The notes beneath the pieces were generated by a model that had not been told where the DNA came from, did not search any database, and worked only from the letters and a program-made list of their open reading frames with translations. Made by a program: the position numbers and the translations under genes. From Pandoraea apista (GTDB lineage: Bacteria > Pseudomonadota > Gammaproteobacteria > Burkholderiales > Burkholderiaceae), in the NCBI RefSeq assembly GCF_001465595.2, contig NZ_CP013481.2, forward strand, positions 4,898,001 to 4,962,000: a stretch of DNA of 64,000 bases, given 5' to 3'. Positions 1-8,175 of this stretch are shown here, piece after piece (the first letter of the stretch is position 1; each line of letters opens with the position of its first letter).

Positions 1-163
1 TCTCGGTGCGTTCTCGCGCGTGACATTGCGCATGCACGCGTGCGAACACCCGCTCTATGCCGACCTGTCGCCCGCAGACATGCAGGCCCTCCAACCGGCC
101 ACCGGCAGCGCCCTGCGCTTTGCCGTGCCGAGCGCTGCGGTACGCGTCTTCCGTCAGGGGTGA
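1..163 (+). CDS. C-terminal end of an ABC transporter ATP-binding protein (2-aminoethylphosphonate type, PhnT-like), truncated by the window edge
   Basis: An open frame runs in from the left edge and stops at TGA 161-163, seven bases before the permease ATG. The last ~53 residues end in ALRFAVPSAAVRVFRQG, which looks like the beta-rich C-terminal (TOBE-like) domain of an importer ATPase. The ATPase core lies outside the window, so the family call rests on position: the next genes are a fused permease and phnW, the usual companions of the AEP importer ATPase. It would energise uptake of 2-aminoethylphosphonate across the inner membrane. The reading frame is secure; the substrate is inferred. 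Confidence 0.6.
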   Translation, partial: LGAFSRVTLRMHACEHPLYADLSPADMQALQPATGSALRFAVPSAAVRVFRQG

Positions 164-170
164 TGCCACG

Positions 171-1952
171 ATGAGTTCCCTACCTTCCACGCTGACCAGC
201 ACGCCGCATGCTCACGCGGCGCCGACAGTACCGGCAACGCCTGCGGCGGCAGGCCGCCCGGTGCGCCTCGCGTCGCACTGGACGGATCGCCTCGCCCAGG
301 GGCTGCTGTTTGTCGCTGCGGCCGCCGGCGTGCTCTTTCTGCTCGCGCCGATGGCCGCGATTCTCATCAAGAGCGTGCAGGATAACGACGGGCACTTCGT
401 CGGCCTGCAACACTTCCGCGAGTATTTCCATTCGCCCGCCCTGTTCGGATCGATCTGGAACAGCGTGTGGATCTCGATGGTGACGACGTGCATGACCGTG
501 CCGCTCGCCTTCATCTTCGCGTACGCCCTCACGCGTAGCTGCATTCGCGGCAAGACGCTGTTGCGCAACATCGCGCTCATCCCGATTCTCGGACCCACGC
601 TGTTGCCCGCCATCTCGTTCATCTTCTGGTTCGGCAATCAGGGACTGTTGCGGCCGTTCATGGGCGACGTGGACATCTACGGGCCGCTGGGCATTGTGAT
701 GTCGCTGGTGAACGCCACGTTCCCGCACGCATTGATGATCCTGATCACCGCGCTCTCGCTCACCGACGCCCGGCTCTACGAAGCCGCCGACGCCCTCGGT
801 ACGCCCATGCTGCGACGCTTCTTCACCATCACGCTGCCTGGCGCGAAGTATGGCGTGATTAGTGCCGCCATGATCGTCTTCACCTATGCGATTTCCGATT
901 TCGGGATTCCGAAAGTCATCGGCGGCGATTTCAACGTGCTGGCCACCGACATCTATAAGCTCGTGATCGGTCAGCAGGACTTCTCGAAGGGCGCCGTCGT
1001 GGGCCTCGTGCTGCTCGTGCCCGTCGGTATCACCTATCTCGTGGATTCGGTTGTGCAACGCAAGCAACAGGCGCTGCTCTCGGCGCGCGCGGTGCCGTAT
1101 GTACCGAAACCCTCTCGCGGATTCGACTGGCTCATGGCCACGCTGTGCTGGGGCATGGCCGCCATCATGCTCGCGATTCTGGGCATGGCGGTGTACGCCT
1201 CGTTCGTGAAGTTCTGGCCGTACAACTTCAGTCTGTCGCTCGGACATTACCGCTTCGGCCTTATCGAGAGCGGTGCATTCGACTCGTACGTGAACAGTCT
1301 GCAAATGGCGTTCTGGTGTGCGGTGTGGGGCACGGCGGCGATCTTCGTCATTGCCTATCTGCTCGAGAAGACACGCGGCATGACGTGGCTGCGCGGTTTC
1401 ATCCGCATGATGGCCGTACTGCCGATGGGGGTGCCCGGTCTCGTGCTCGGGCTGGGCTACATCTTCTTCTTCGTTCCCGAGGCCAATCCGCTGCATGGCC
1501 TGTACGGCACGCTTGCCATTCTGGTGATCGTCAACGTGGTGCATTACTACTCGTCGAGTCATCTCACGGCGGTGACGGCGCTCAAGCAGATCGACCCGGA
1601 ATTCGAGTATGTGTCGGCGTCGCTGAAGGTGCCGTTCTATCGCACGTTCTGGCGAGTGTCTGCGCCTATCTGCCTGCCTTCGATCATCGACATCAGCCGG
1701 TACCTGTTCGTCAACGCCATGACGACGGTATCTGCCGTGGTGTTTCTTTACTCGGCCGACACCTCGCTTGCGTCGGTCGCCATCGTGAACATGGACGAGA
1801 CCGGCTCGATCGGCCCCGCCGCCGCCATGGCCACACTCGTCGTACTCACGTCGATGGGGGTGTGCCTGCTCTATCACGCAATTCAGATCGTAGTGGAGCG
1901 CTATACGCAGGCGTGGCGTCGGCCGTCGGGAATGGTCCGCAAGACGCATTGA
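171..1952 (+). CDS. Putative 2-aminoethylphosphonate ABC transporter permease, two fused permease domains (PhnU2 type)
   Basis: 593 residues from ATG 171; the frame is open further upstream but would overlap the preceding gene. After a ~40-residue Thr/Ala/Pro-rich cytoplasmic tail there are two consecutive MetI-like permease halves, roughly residues 45-300 and 320-590. Each has about six hydrophobic segments and an EAA-type loop (EAADALGTPMLRRF in the first; EYVSASLKVPFYRTF in the second). Enterobacterial AEP transporters use separate PhnU and PhnV chains, whereas the fused form is known in Burkholderia-like bacteria. The gene follows the ATPase after seven bases and precedes phnW, so it is probably the channel for 2-aminoethylphosphonate. 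A ferric-iron-type permease with the same fused layout is the main alternative. Confidence 0.8.
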   Translation: MSSLPSTLTSTPHAHAAPTVPATPAAAGRPVRLASHWTDRLAQGLLFVAAAAGVLFLLAPMAAILIKSVQDNDGHFVGLQHFREYFHSPALFGSIWNSVWISMVTTCMTVPLAFIFAYALTRSCIRGKTLLRNIALIPILGPTLLPAISFIFWFGNQGLLRPFMGDVDIYGPLGIVMSLVNATFPHALMILITALSLTDARLYEAADALGTPMLRRFFTITLPGAKYGVISAAMIVFTYAISDFGIPKVIGGDFNVLATDIYKLVIGQQDFSKGAVVGLVLLVPVGITYLVDSVVQRKQQALLSARAVPYVPKPSRGFDWLMATLCWGMAAIMLAILGMAVYASFVKFWPYNFSLSLGHYRFGLIESGAFDSYVNSLQMAFWCAVWGTAAIFVIAYLLEKTRGMTWLRGFIRMMAVLPMGVPGLVLGLGYIFFFVPEANPLHGLYGTLAILVIVNVVHYYSSSHLTAVTALKQIDPEFEYVSASLKVPFYRTFWRVSAPICLPSIIDISRYLFVNAMTTVSAVVFLYSADTSLASVAIVNMDETGSIGPAAAMATLVVLTSMGVCLLYHAIQIVVERYTQAWRRPSGMVRKTH

Positions 1953-2099
1953 TATTGCAGAGGGCTCAGCAATCGCAAACGCATGCATTCCTGAATGACG
2001 GCCCGACGCTGTGTCCGCAGTGCCGGCGCCTGACGCAACACGAATGTCGACAGGGTTGTTACTTCTCTCGCTTGTTTCCCCGCTTGATAGGAGGCGGTC

Positions 2100-3233
2100 A
2101 TGATTCTCGGTCAGGAACCGATTCTGCTCACCCCCGGCCCGCTCACCACGTCGCCGGCCACCCGACAGGCCATGTTGCGCGACTGGGGGTCGTGGGACGC
2201 CCAGTTCAACCGCATTACCGCATCGCTGTGCCGCGACCTGGTAGATGTCGTCCACGGCGGCGAAGACTATGTCTGTGTGCCGCTGCAAGGCTCGGGCACG
2301 TTCGCCGTCGAAGCGGCTATCGGCACACTCACCCCACGCGGCGCGCGCATTCTCGTGCCCGATAACGGTGCGTACTGCCAGCGCATTCTGAAAATCTGTC
2401 GCTATCTGGGACGCGACGCGATCGCCCTGCCCATTCCTGAAGATCAGGCCGCGAGCGCCGCCGCGATCGACGAAGCGCTCACGCGCGACCCGTCGATCAC
2501 ACACGTTGCGCAGGTGCATCTGGAAACCGGCGCCGGTGTGCTCAATCCGCTTGCCGACATCGCGCGCGTCTGTCAGAAGCACGGCAAGGGACTTATCGTC
2601 GACGCCATGAGTTCGTTCGGCGCTGTCGAGATCGATGTGCGCTCGATGCCGTTCGACGCCCTCATCGCCGCGAGCGGGAAATGCCTTGAAGGGGTGCCGG
2701 GCATGGGTTTCGTGATCGCCAGGAAGTCCGTGCTCGAGGCCAGCGCCGGTAACAGTCACTCGCTGGCGATGGATCTGCACGACCAGTACAGCTACATGCA
2801 AAAGACCACGCAGTGGCGTTTCACTCCGCCGACGCATGTGGTCGCTGCACTGCGTGCGGCGGTCGATCAGTTCCTGGCCGAAGGGGGGCAGCCCGTACGC
2901 GGCGCGCGTTACCGGAAGAATTGCTGCACCTTGGTTGACGGCATGGCGTCGCTGGGCTTCCGTCCGTTCCTTGCGCCCGAAGTGCAGGCTCCCGTGATCG
3001 TGACATTCCACGCGCCCGCCGACAACAAGTACGACTTCAAGGCGTTTTACGCTGCCGTGCGCGATCGCGGTTACATCCTCTATCCGGGCAAGCTCACGCA
3101 GATCGAAACGTTCCGGGTCGGTTGCATCGGGGCCATCGACGATAACGAGATGCGCAATGTTGTCACGGCCATTGCACAGTCGTTGACGTCGCTCGGCATT
3201 CGGCAGGTGGCGCCCCTCACGCGCGCCGCGTAG
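2100..3233 (+). CDS. phnW: 2-aminoethylphosphonate--pyruvate transaminase
   Basis: 377 residues, close to the usual ~370 of PhnW. It moves the amino group of 2-aminoethylphosphonate to pyruvate, giving phosphonoacetaldehyde and alanine. It is a class-V (fold type I) PLP enzyme: the N-terminal [10 protein letters not shown] motif, VDAMSSFG with Asp168 for the pyridine nitrogen, and [12 protein letters not shown] with the Schiff-base Lys194 are all visible. A strong ribosome site (aggagg) lies 8 bases before ATG 2100. It follows the permease after 147 bases and ends in a double hairpin. No phnX, phnY or phnA is present downstream, so the next enzyme must be encoded elsewhere, perhaps left of the window. 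Confidence 0.95.
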   Translation: MILGQEPILLTPGPLTTSPATRQAMLRDWGSWDAQFNRITASLCRDLVDVVHGGEDYVCVPLQGSGTFAVEAAIGTLTPRGARILVPDNGAYCQRILKICRYLGRDAIALPIPEDQAASAAAIDEALTRDPSITHVAQVHLETGAGVLNPLADIARVCQKHGKGLIVDAMSSFGAVEIDVRSMPFDALIAASGKCLEGVPGMGFVIARKSVLEASAGNSHSLAMDLHDQYSYMQKTTQWRFTPPTHVVAALRAAVDQFLAEGGQPVRGARYRKNCCTLVDGMASLGFRPFLAPEVQAPVIVTFHAPADNKYDFKAFYAAVRDRGYILYPGKLTQIETFRVGCIGAIDDNEMRNVVTAIAQSLTSLGIRQVAPLTRAA

Positions 3234-3262
3234 CGCTGCGCAGGCGTTGCGTAATAGAACGA

Positions 3263-3317
3263 CGGGTGACCGCTGCGGTCACCCGTTTTCGACGATTCCC
3301 TCACGAAGGGAATCGTC
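3263..3317 (+). terminator. Tandem hairpins downstream of phnW
   Basis: The first hairpin has a perfect 9-bp stem (3263-3271 with 3277-3285) followed by TTTT. The second has a perfect 10-bp stem (3291-3300 with 3308-3317) and a 7-base loop but no T tract. Together they close the AEP operon. Confidence 0.8.
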
Positions 3318-3714
3318 CGTCACTTAGCATTTCCGTCGGTGTTTCGACGGCATCGCCGTGTCAACGCACGGCCTTGTTTCCCCAGTCAAACCCGGCATCG
3401 CAGCCGCGTCTGTGCCTGCGCTCATTAGCTGCGCACAACCGGCACTTCCGCATCGCACTTCCTGGAATGTGCCGCACATCACCCGTGCATTAGTGCTTCA
3501 TCCGGCAAGACACGTCATGGTTTCCTGCGCGCATTGACCGCGCGTTGACCGTTCGTTCGCCGCGGTCGTCGCCTCCCCCCCGAATGTCGGCTGTCCCGGG
3601 CGGCGCGATTCGGCGCCGCCGGTCGAGAGCAGGCTCGTGGGACTCGCCCGCCTTGCCCTCCTCCGGTAAGCTATCGGATGTCGCGCCTACGCGCCCTCCC
3701 GGAGGTTGACCCCC
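3318..3714. other. Intergenic region between phnW and the DUF488 gene
   Basis: About 400 bases without a credible gene; the short open frames here lack family features. An 8-bp GC-only stem (3599-3606 with 3613-3620, loop gattcg) sits ~95 bases before the next gene and has no T tract. A ribosome site ggagg (3701-3705) belongs to the downstream gene. No clear promoter hexamers were recognised. Confidence 0.5.
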
Positions 3715-4161
3715 ATGCCTTCATCGAAAGCCACCGACGTGGCGCGCCCGGCCAAAGCGGGCGTAGCCGGCAAACGCGGCACCAGGTCTATCGAGATTCG
3801 ATTCAAGCGTGTCTACGATGCTCCCGATCCCGCCGACGGACAACGCATCCTCGCCGACCGTCTCTGGCCGCGCGGCCTCGCCAAGGTCAAGGCGCATGTC
3901 GACTTCTGGGCCAAGGACGTCACGCCGAGCACGCCGCTTCGACAGTGGTTTCACCAGCATCCCGAGCATTTCGACGAGTTCCGTCAGCGCTTTCTCGACG
4001 AACTCTCCGCGCTCGACGCCGACCACAACGCCATGCTCGCCGAACTGCGCACACGACTGGCAGACGGCCCTGTCACGTTGCTCACCGCCGCCCATCGCCT
4101 CGAAGATGACGAAGCGCACACGCACCTGCATGTGCTCCGCGACTTTCTCGAATCACGTTAA
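3715..4161 (+). CDS. DUF488 family protein
   Basis: 148 residues from ATG 3715, which has ggagg nine bases upstream; a TTG three codons earlier is less likely. Residues ~25-148 match the DUF488 family, with the hallmark strand-turn IRFKRVYD, ADRLWPRGL, FWAKDVTPSTPLRQWF and a C-terminal LLTAAHRLEDDEAHTHLHVL segment. The function of the family is not established; members are small soluble cytoplasmic proteins. The N-terminal ~24 residues are basic and low in complexity and are not part of the conserved domain. It stands alone between two intergenic regions, so context says nothing about its role. Confidence 0.85.
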   Translation: MPSSKATDVARPAKAGVAGKRGTRSIEIRFKRVYDAPDPADGQRILADRLWPRGLAKVKAHVDFWAKDVTPSTPLRQWFHQHPEHFDEFRQRFLDELSALDADHNAMLAELRTRLADGPVTLLTAAHRLEDDEAHTHLHVLRDFLESR

Positions 4162-4197
4162 ACCGCTTTGGCCCATTCGCGTCGATCGTTTCGATGG

Positions 4198-4241
4198 GCC
4201 GGTGGTAGGCCGGTGGTAGGCCGGTGGTAGGCCGGTGGTAG
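4198..4241. repeat. Four perfect tandem copies of an 11-bp unit
   Basis: The unit gccggtggtag occurs four times head to tail (4198-4208, 4209-4219, 4220-4230, 4231-4241) with no mismatch. It lies 37 bases after the DUF488 stop codon. Perfect copies imply recent slippage or expansion, so copy number may vary between strains. Confidence 0.95.
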
Positions 4242-4494
4242 ACCGATAAAGCGGCCCGACATAGGGATCATTGCGATGGACCGATGGAATGGAGCGTGGC
4301 AGTGAGCCGCGGCAACGCGTCGATGTATTGACGCCCGCCGGATCTGGGGCGCCGTCAGCGTGGCACCGGCGGCGGTAAGGTTCACCAGAGACGGCGGCGT
4401 ATCATGCGGCGACACAGCATTCCACTCTTCAAAACGACGCCGTGTGACGCCGATACCGTGGAAACCCGCGTAATGTCTGGCGCTGCGCACGAAC

Positions 4495-4524
4495 GGGACA
4501 GGCGGCGGCGAAGTTTGCTATAAC
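4495..4524 (+). promoter_or_regulatory. Candidate promoter of the MFS gene
   Basis: An extended -10 (TG-C-TATAAC, hexamer 4519-4524) has a GGGACA-like -35 at 4495-4500, 18 bases away. Transcription would start near 4531, ahead of all candidate start codons of the MFS gene. Confidence 0.45.
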
Positions 4525-4579
4525 GCTCATTGCGTCGCCATCATGTCTGCCATGTCCGGCGCAGCCTGCGCGTTCTCTG

Positions 4580-6064
4580 TTGGGTCGGTTTCATCCGTTT
4601 CATCCGCTGCCCCCGACGGCACATGCGACATGCGTGCACCGTATCGAATTTCCAGTGTTTATTCGCGTTGCCGCGACGGCAACACCATGCCTCATGCTCG
4701 TTCCACTGATAGTTGCCTGTGCGCTGTTCATGGAGAACATGGATTCCACCGTGTTATCCACCTCCTTGCCGTTGATCGCGAAAGATCTCGGCGAGAGCCC
4801 GATCACGCTCAAGCTCGCGCTCACCACGTACCTCATTAGTCTCGCCGTCTTCATTCCGATCAGCGGCTGGATAGCCGACCGCTTCGGCACGCGCAACGTC
4901 TTTCGCACCGCCATCGGTGTATTTGTGCTCAGCTCGATCTTCTGCGGCATTTCGACCAATCTGCCGGAGCTGGTGATCGCACGCTTCGTGCAAGGCATGG
5001 GCGGCGCGATGATGGTGCCGGTTGGCCGCCTGGCATTGCTCAAGTCCGTAGAGAAGCGCGACATGGTGCGCGCGCTCAACTACCTGACCATTCCCGCGCT
5101 GGTGGGCCCGGTACTCGGCCCGCCGCTCGGCGGCTTCATCACGACGTTTTGGCACTGGCGCTGGATCTTCTTCATCAATATTCCGATCGGCGTGCTCGGC
5201 TTCATCCTCGCGACGAAGTACATTCCCGATCTCTACGAGGACGAAATCCCTCCGCTCGATATCAAGGGCTTCATCCTGTCCGGTCTCGGGCTCTCGATTC
5301 TGATGCTCGGCCTGTCTACCATCGGCCGTCATCTGATTCCCACGCCGCTCGCGCTGGGGCTCGTCGCCATCGGTGCCGTACTGCTGGCCCTGTATCTGCG
5401 CCACGCGAAAGGGCTCGCGCACCCGCTGCTGCGCCTCGATCTCTTTCGCATCCCCACATTCCGCGCGGGTGTCGCAGGGGGCACGCTGTTCCGCATCGGC
5501 GTGGGGGCAACGCCGTTCCTGTTGCCGCTGATGCTGCAACTCGGCTTCGGCATGACACCCATGGAATCCGGCGGACTCACGTTCATTTCAGCGGCAGGGG
5601 CAATGTTCATGAAGACCCTCTCGCTGCGCATTCTGCAACGCTGGGGCTTTCGTCGCGTGCTCATGACCAATGCACTCATCGCCGCGGCGACCATCGGGAG
5701 CTATGGCTTGTTCACCGACCAGACGTCGCATCTGGTGATCCTCGGCACGCTGCTGTTCGGTGGATGCTTCCGCTCGTTGCAGTTCACCAGCCTGAATGCG
5801 ATCTCTTACGCCGACGTGCCCGCACATCGCATGAGTCAGGCGACGAGTCTGGCCAGCGTCGCGCAACAGGTTTCGCTCACGTTAGGCATCACCATCGGGG
5901 CAGCTGTGTTGCAGACCTCGTCATGGATGCACGGACGCGACCATGTCACCGACGTCGACTTCCCCTGGGCCTTCCTGAGCGTGGCGTTGATCGCCGTGAG
6001 TTCGACGTTTTCTATCGCGCGTCTCGCACGCGATGCCGGCAGCGAACTGGCGCAGCGTAGCTGA
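4580..6064 (+). CDS. MFS transporter, DHA2-like drug:proton antiporter family
   Basis: Up to 494 residues. The conserved part starts at RVAATATPCLMLVPLIVAC and carries a first helix with ENMDSTVLSTSLPLIA (the DHA-type motif D1 region), GWIADRFGTRNVF (motif A between helices 2 and 3) and GPVLGPPLGGFI (motif C, typical of exporters). About 14 hydrophobic segments are visible, as in DHA2 proteins. The start is uncertain: TTG 4580, GTG 4634 and GTG 4655 are in frame and none has a good ribosome site. GTG 4655 would begin just before the conserved part. It is probably an inner-membrane exporter of toxic organic compounds; the substrate cannot be read from sequence. It is transcribed alone. Confidence 0.85.
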   Translation: MGRFHPFHPLPPTAHATCVHRIEFPVFIRVAATATPCLMLVPLIVACALFMENMDSTVLSTSLPLIAKDLGESPITLKLALTTYLISLAVFIPISGWIADRFGTRNVFRTAIGVFVLSSIFCGISTNLPELVIARFVQGMGGAMMVPVGRLALLKSVEKRDMVRALNYLTIPALVGPVLGPPLGGFITTFWHWRWIFFINIPIGVLGFILATKYIPDLYEDEIPPLDIKGFILSGLGLSILMLGLSTIGRHLIPTPLALGLVAIGAVLLALYLRHAKGLAHPLLRLDLFRIPTFRAGVAGGTLFRIGVGATPFLLPLMLQLGFGMTPMESGGLTFISAAGAMFMKTLSLRILQRWGFRRVLMTNALIAAATIGSYGLFTDQTSHLVILGTLLFGGCFRSLQFTSLNAISYADVPAHRMSQATSLASVAQQVSLTLGITIGAAVLQTSSWMHGRDHVTDVDFPWAFLSVALIAVSSTFSIARLARDAGSELAQRS

Positions 6065-6105
6065 CGCCACCTCACAGAAAACACACCGCAGGCACCGGAA
6101 ACGAC

Positions 6106-6139
6106 AACGCCCGGAACACGATGTTCCGGGCGTTTTTTG
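6106..6139. terminator. Bidirectional terminator between the MFS gene and purU
   Basis: A perfect 13-bp stem (6106-6118 with 6122-6134) with a 3-base loop is followed by a T run on the + strand. It separates two convergent genes. Confidence 0.9.
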
Positions 6140-6160
6140 TCGCGCTGCGCGCAGCGGTGT

Positions 6161-7033
6161 TTAGCGGAAGATAACCGTCTTGTGGCCGTTGAGCAGAATG
6201 CGATGCTCGGCGTGGTAACGCACGGCACGCGCCAGCGCCACGCACTCCACGTCGCGGCCGATGGCCGTCAGTTGTTCCGGGTCCATCGTGTGATCCACGC
6301 GCTCGACTTCCTGTTCGATGATCGGACCTTCGTCCAGATCGGACGTCACGTAGTGTGCCGTCGCGCCGATCAGTTTCACGCCGCGGTCGAACGCCTGATA
6401 GTACGGCTTCGCTCCCTTGAAGCTCGGCAGGAACGAGTGATGGATGTTGATCGCGCGACCGGCGAGCTTCTTGCACAAATCGCTCGAGAGGACTTGCATG
6501 TAGCGGGCGAGCACCACCAGATCGATGTTGTTGTCCTGCACCAGCTCAAACACCTTGGCTTCCTGCGCGGCCTTCGATTCCGGCGTCGAGTTCAGGAGCG
6601 GCAGGTGATGGAACGGGATGTTGTAGCTCGCCGCGAGTTGGTAGAAATCCTTGTGGTTCGACACGATCACCGGAATTTCGACGTTAAGCTGGCCGGTCTT
6701 GTAGCGGAACAGCAGATCGTTCAGACAATGACCGATCTTCGAGACCATGAGCATGACGCGCGGCTTGATCGCGGCGTCGACCAGTTCCCACTGCATTTCG
6801 AATTGCTCGGCGAGCGGCGCGAAGTCGCGTTGCAACGAAGCCAGATCGGTCTGCCCCGGCAGCTGCTGGAAATGCACGCGCATGAAGAAGCCACCCGTGA
6901 AACGATCGTTGAACTGGGCCGAGTCGAGAATGTTGCCACCGCGCTCGACCAGGAAACCGGCCACCGTGTGGACGATGCCGGGACGATCCGGGCAGGACAA
7001 CTTCAGAATGTAGCTATTTTCGATCGGTGCCAT
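6161..7033 (-). CDS. purU: Formyltetrahydrofolate deformylase
   Basis: 290 residues, normal for PurU. It hydrolyses 10-formyl-tetrahydrofolate to formate and tetrahydrofolate, balancing one-carbon pools and feeding formate to purine synthesis. Residues ~8-85 form an ACT regulatory domain (SCPDRPGIVHTVAGFL). The rest is a formyltransferase-fold catalytic domain with NIHHSFLPSFKGA (Asn and His of the active site) and HYVTSDLDEGPII (catalytic Asp). A ribosome site (aggag) precedes the ATG at the right end. It lies 79 bases downstream of the Nudix gene on the same strand and close to a folate-dependent demethylating oxidoreductase, so the block may handle one-carbon units. Confidence 0.96.
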   Translation of the reverse strand: MAPIENSYILKLSCPDRPGIVHTVAGFLVERGGNILDSAQFNDRFTGGFFMRVHFQQLPGQTDLASLQRDFAPLAEQFEMQWELVDAAIKPRVMLMVSKIGHCLNDLLFRYKTGQLNVEIPVIVSNHKDFYQLAASYNIPFHHLPLLNSTPESKAAQEAKVFELVQDNNIDLVVLARYMQVLSSDLCKKLAGRAINIHHSFLPSFKGAKPYYQAFDRGVKLIGATAHYVTSDLDEGPIIEQEVERVDHTMDPEQLTAIGRDVECVALARAVRYHAEHRILLNGHKTVIFR

Positions 7034-7112
7034 GATTGCTCCTGGGCAAAGGCTTGCAATGTCGTTGCAGTGTTGAAATTCGTGTCGGCGGCCCTGGGGC
7101 CGATAGCCGGGA

Positions 7113-7964
7113 TTACTCGTCTGCCGGCTTGAACAGTGCTTCGATTCCGGCGCAGTCTTTCACGCGGATGGCGCCCTCGCGCAGCAGGAAATCCAGGCTC
7201 GCGAGGCTCGCGTCGACGGTCATCTTGCCGCGCGCGATCACGTCGCGCACATCGCCGGCGGAACATAGCCAGTGCGCGCTCGCCTCGCCGTCCTGATTCT
7301 CGGGCACGAAGCCGCGCGGCAGGGCGAGGTCGTAGACGAAAATCTGCTCGGACTGCACGCCCTCCGGAATCTCCGCGAGAATATGCAGCGTGCGGCCGGG
7401 CCGCGCCTCGTTCGCCAGATGGGCCGGAATACCGGCTTCTTCCCAGCATTCCTTGACGAGCGTGTCGCCCACGCCGATACCGTTGCCGATGCCACCGGCC
7501 GCAGCGTTATCCAGGCAGCCGGGATCGGTTGCCTTGAGCACGCTGCGCCGTGCGATCCACATCTTCGGCGCCTCTCCCACGAAGCGAGCCGGCACGTAGG
7601 CGTTCACATGCACGGCGAACGTGCGCGTGCCGAAGAAGCGTGAGGCCGCGCGTTCGATCCACGCGAGCGGTGCGTCGTAAAGACGCTGCCGGATCGCATA
7701 ACGCTCGTTGCGCCAGCCGGTAATGCGCCCTTCCGCCGCCAACGTCTCGATCACCGGCGCCAGCGCATCCGTGCGGGCCTCGCAGGTGTCGTGGCGCGGG
7801 TGAATGCGCACCGCAAGCGAGCTGATTTCGAATACGTCGGGCCAACGGCACAGCGATTCGACGTCGCGACGGCGAATCCATCCATAACGCTGCGAACCGA
7901 TCACGAGCGGCAAATGCGCCGTGTCGTCGAAGCGGCGCGCCGCCGCAATACAAGCAAAAGACAT
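7113..7964 (-). CDS. Nudix hydrolase with an N-terminal DUF4743 domain
   Basis: 283 residues. The N-terminal ~115 residues resemble the DUF4743 region seen in fungal and plant thiamine-diphosphate-type Nudix proteins. A Nudix fold follows, with the box spanning GGIGNGIG to KECWEEAGI. Compared with the classical box, the first conserved Glu is Ile and the Arg is Lys, but the metal-binding core KE..EE.G is kept; this variant is usual in the subfamily. Relatives hydrolyse damaged thiamine diphosphate forms or other nucleoside diphosphates, so the substrate here is only a guess. It lies between the GcvT-type oxidoreductase and purU on the same strand. Confidence 0.85.
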   Translation of the reverse strand: MSFACIAAARRFDDTAHLPLVIGSQRYGWIRRRDVESLCRWPDVFEISSLAVRIHPRHDTCEARTDALAPVIETLAAEGRITGWRNERYAIRQRLYDAPLAWIERAASRFFGTRTFAVHVNAYVPARFVGEAPKMWIARRSVLKATDPGCLDNAAAGGIGNGIGVGDTLVKECWEEAGIPAHLANEARPGRTLHILAEIPEGVQSEQIFVYDLALPRGFVPENQDGEASAHWLCSAGDVRDVIARGKMTVDASLASLDFLLREGAIRVKDCAGIEALFKPADE

Positions 7965-8175
7965 ACGTCAAAGACCGGACGCGCCCCCGTCGGAAGCGCG
8001 CGAAATCGAAGCAAAACCGGCATTTTACAGAAGCGGCGGCGAGTCCGCCCATGTCCGCTGTCGCCGGGCGATCGTTGGGCTTTCATCGGCCCAATGTCGG
8101 GCTGACGCCAGCTAACGTCTGGCGATCGTTGCCCGCCCCCGGCGCTGGCGCTGCCCGCCGCGTCAAACGCGGCGC

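Larger units (their letters stand above)
4162..4579. other. Intergenic region with a short tandem repeat and a candidate promoter
   Basis: About 420 bases without a believable gene on either strand. It holds the four-copy 11-bp repeat at 4198-4241 and, near its right end, an extended -10 element for the MFS gene (4516-4524). Nothing else was recognised. Confidence 0.5.

Noticed and set aside
180..3011. A 943-residue open frame on the minus strand across the permease and phnW genes
   Set aside because: It is the antisense shadow of two well-supported genes. Its sequence is Arg/His/Glu-rich low-complexity and shows no family motif. Other long minus or plus frames opposite purU, the GcvT gene, the CPA2 gene and ctaB were discarded for the same reason.
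7400..7520. Broken Nudix box
   Set aside because: The first Glu and the Arg of the classical box are changed, but the same changes are usual in DUF4743-type Nudix proteins, and the EE metal residues remain.
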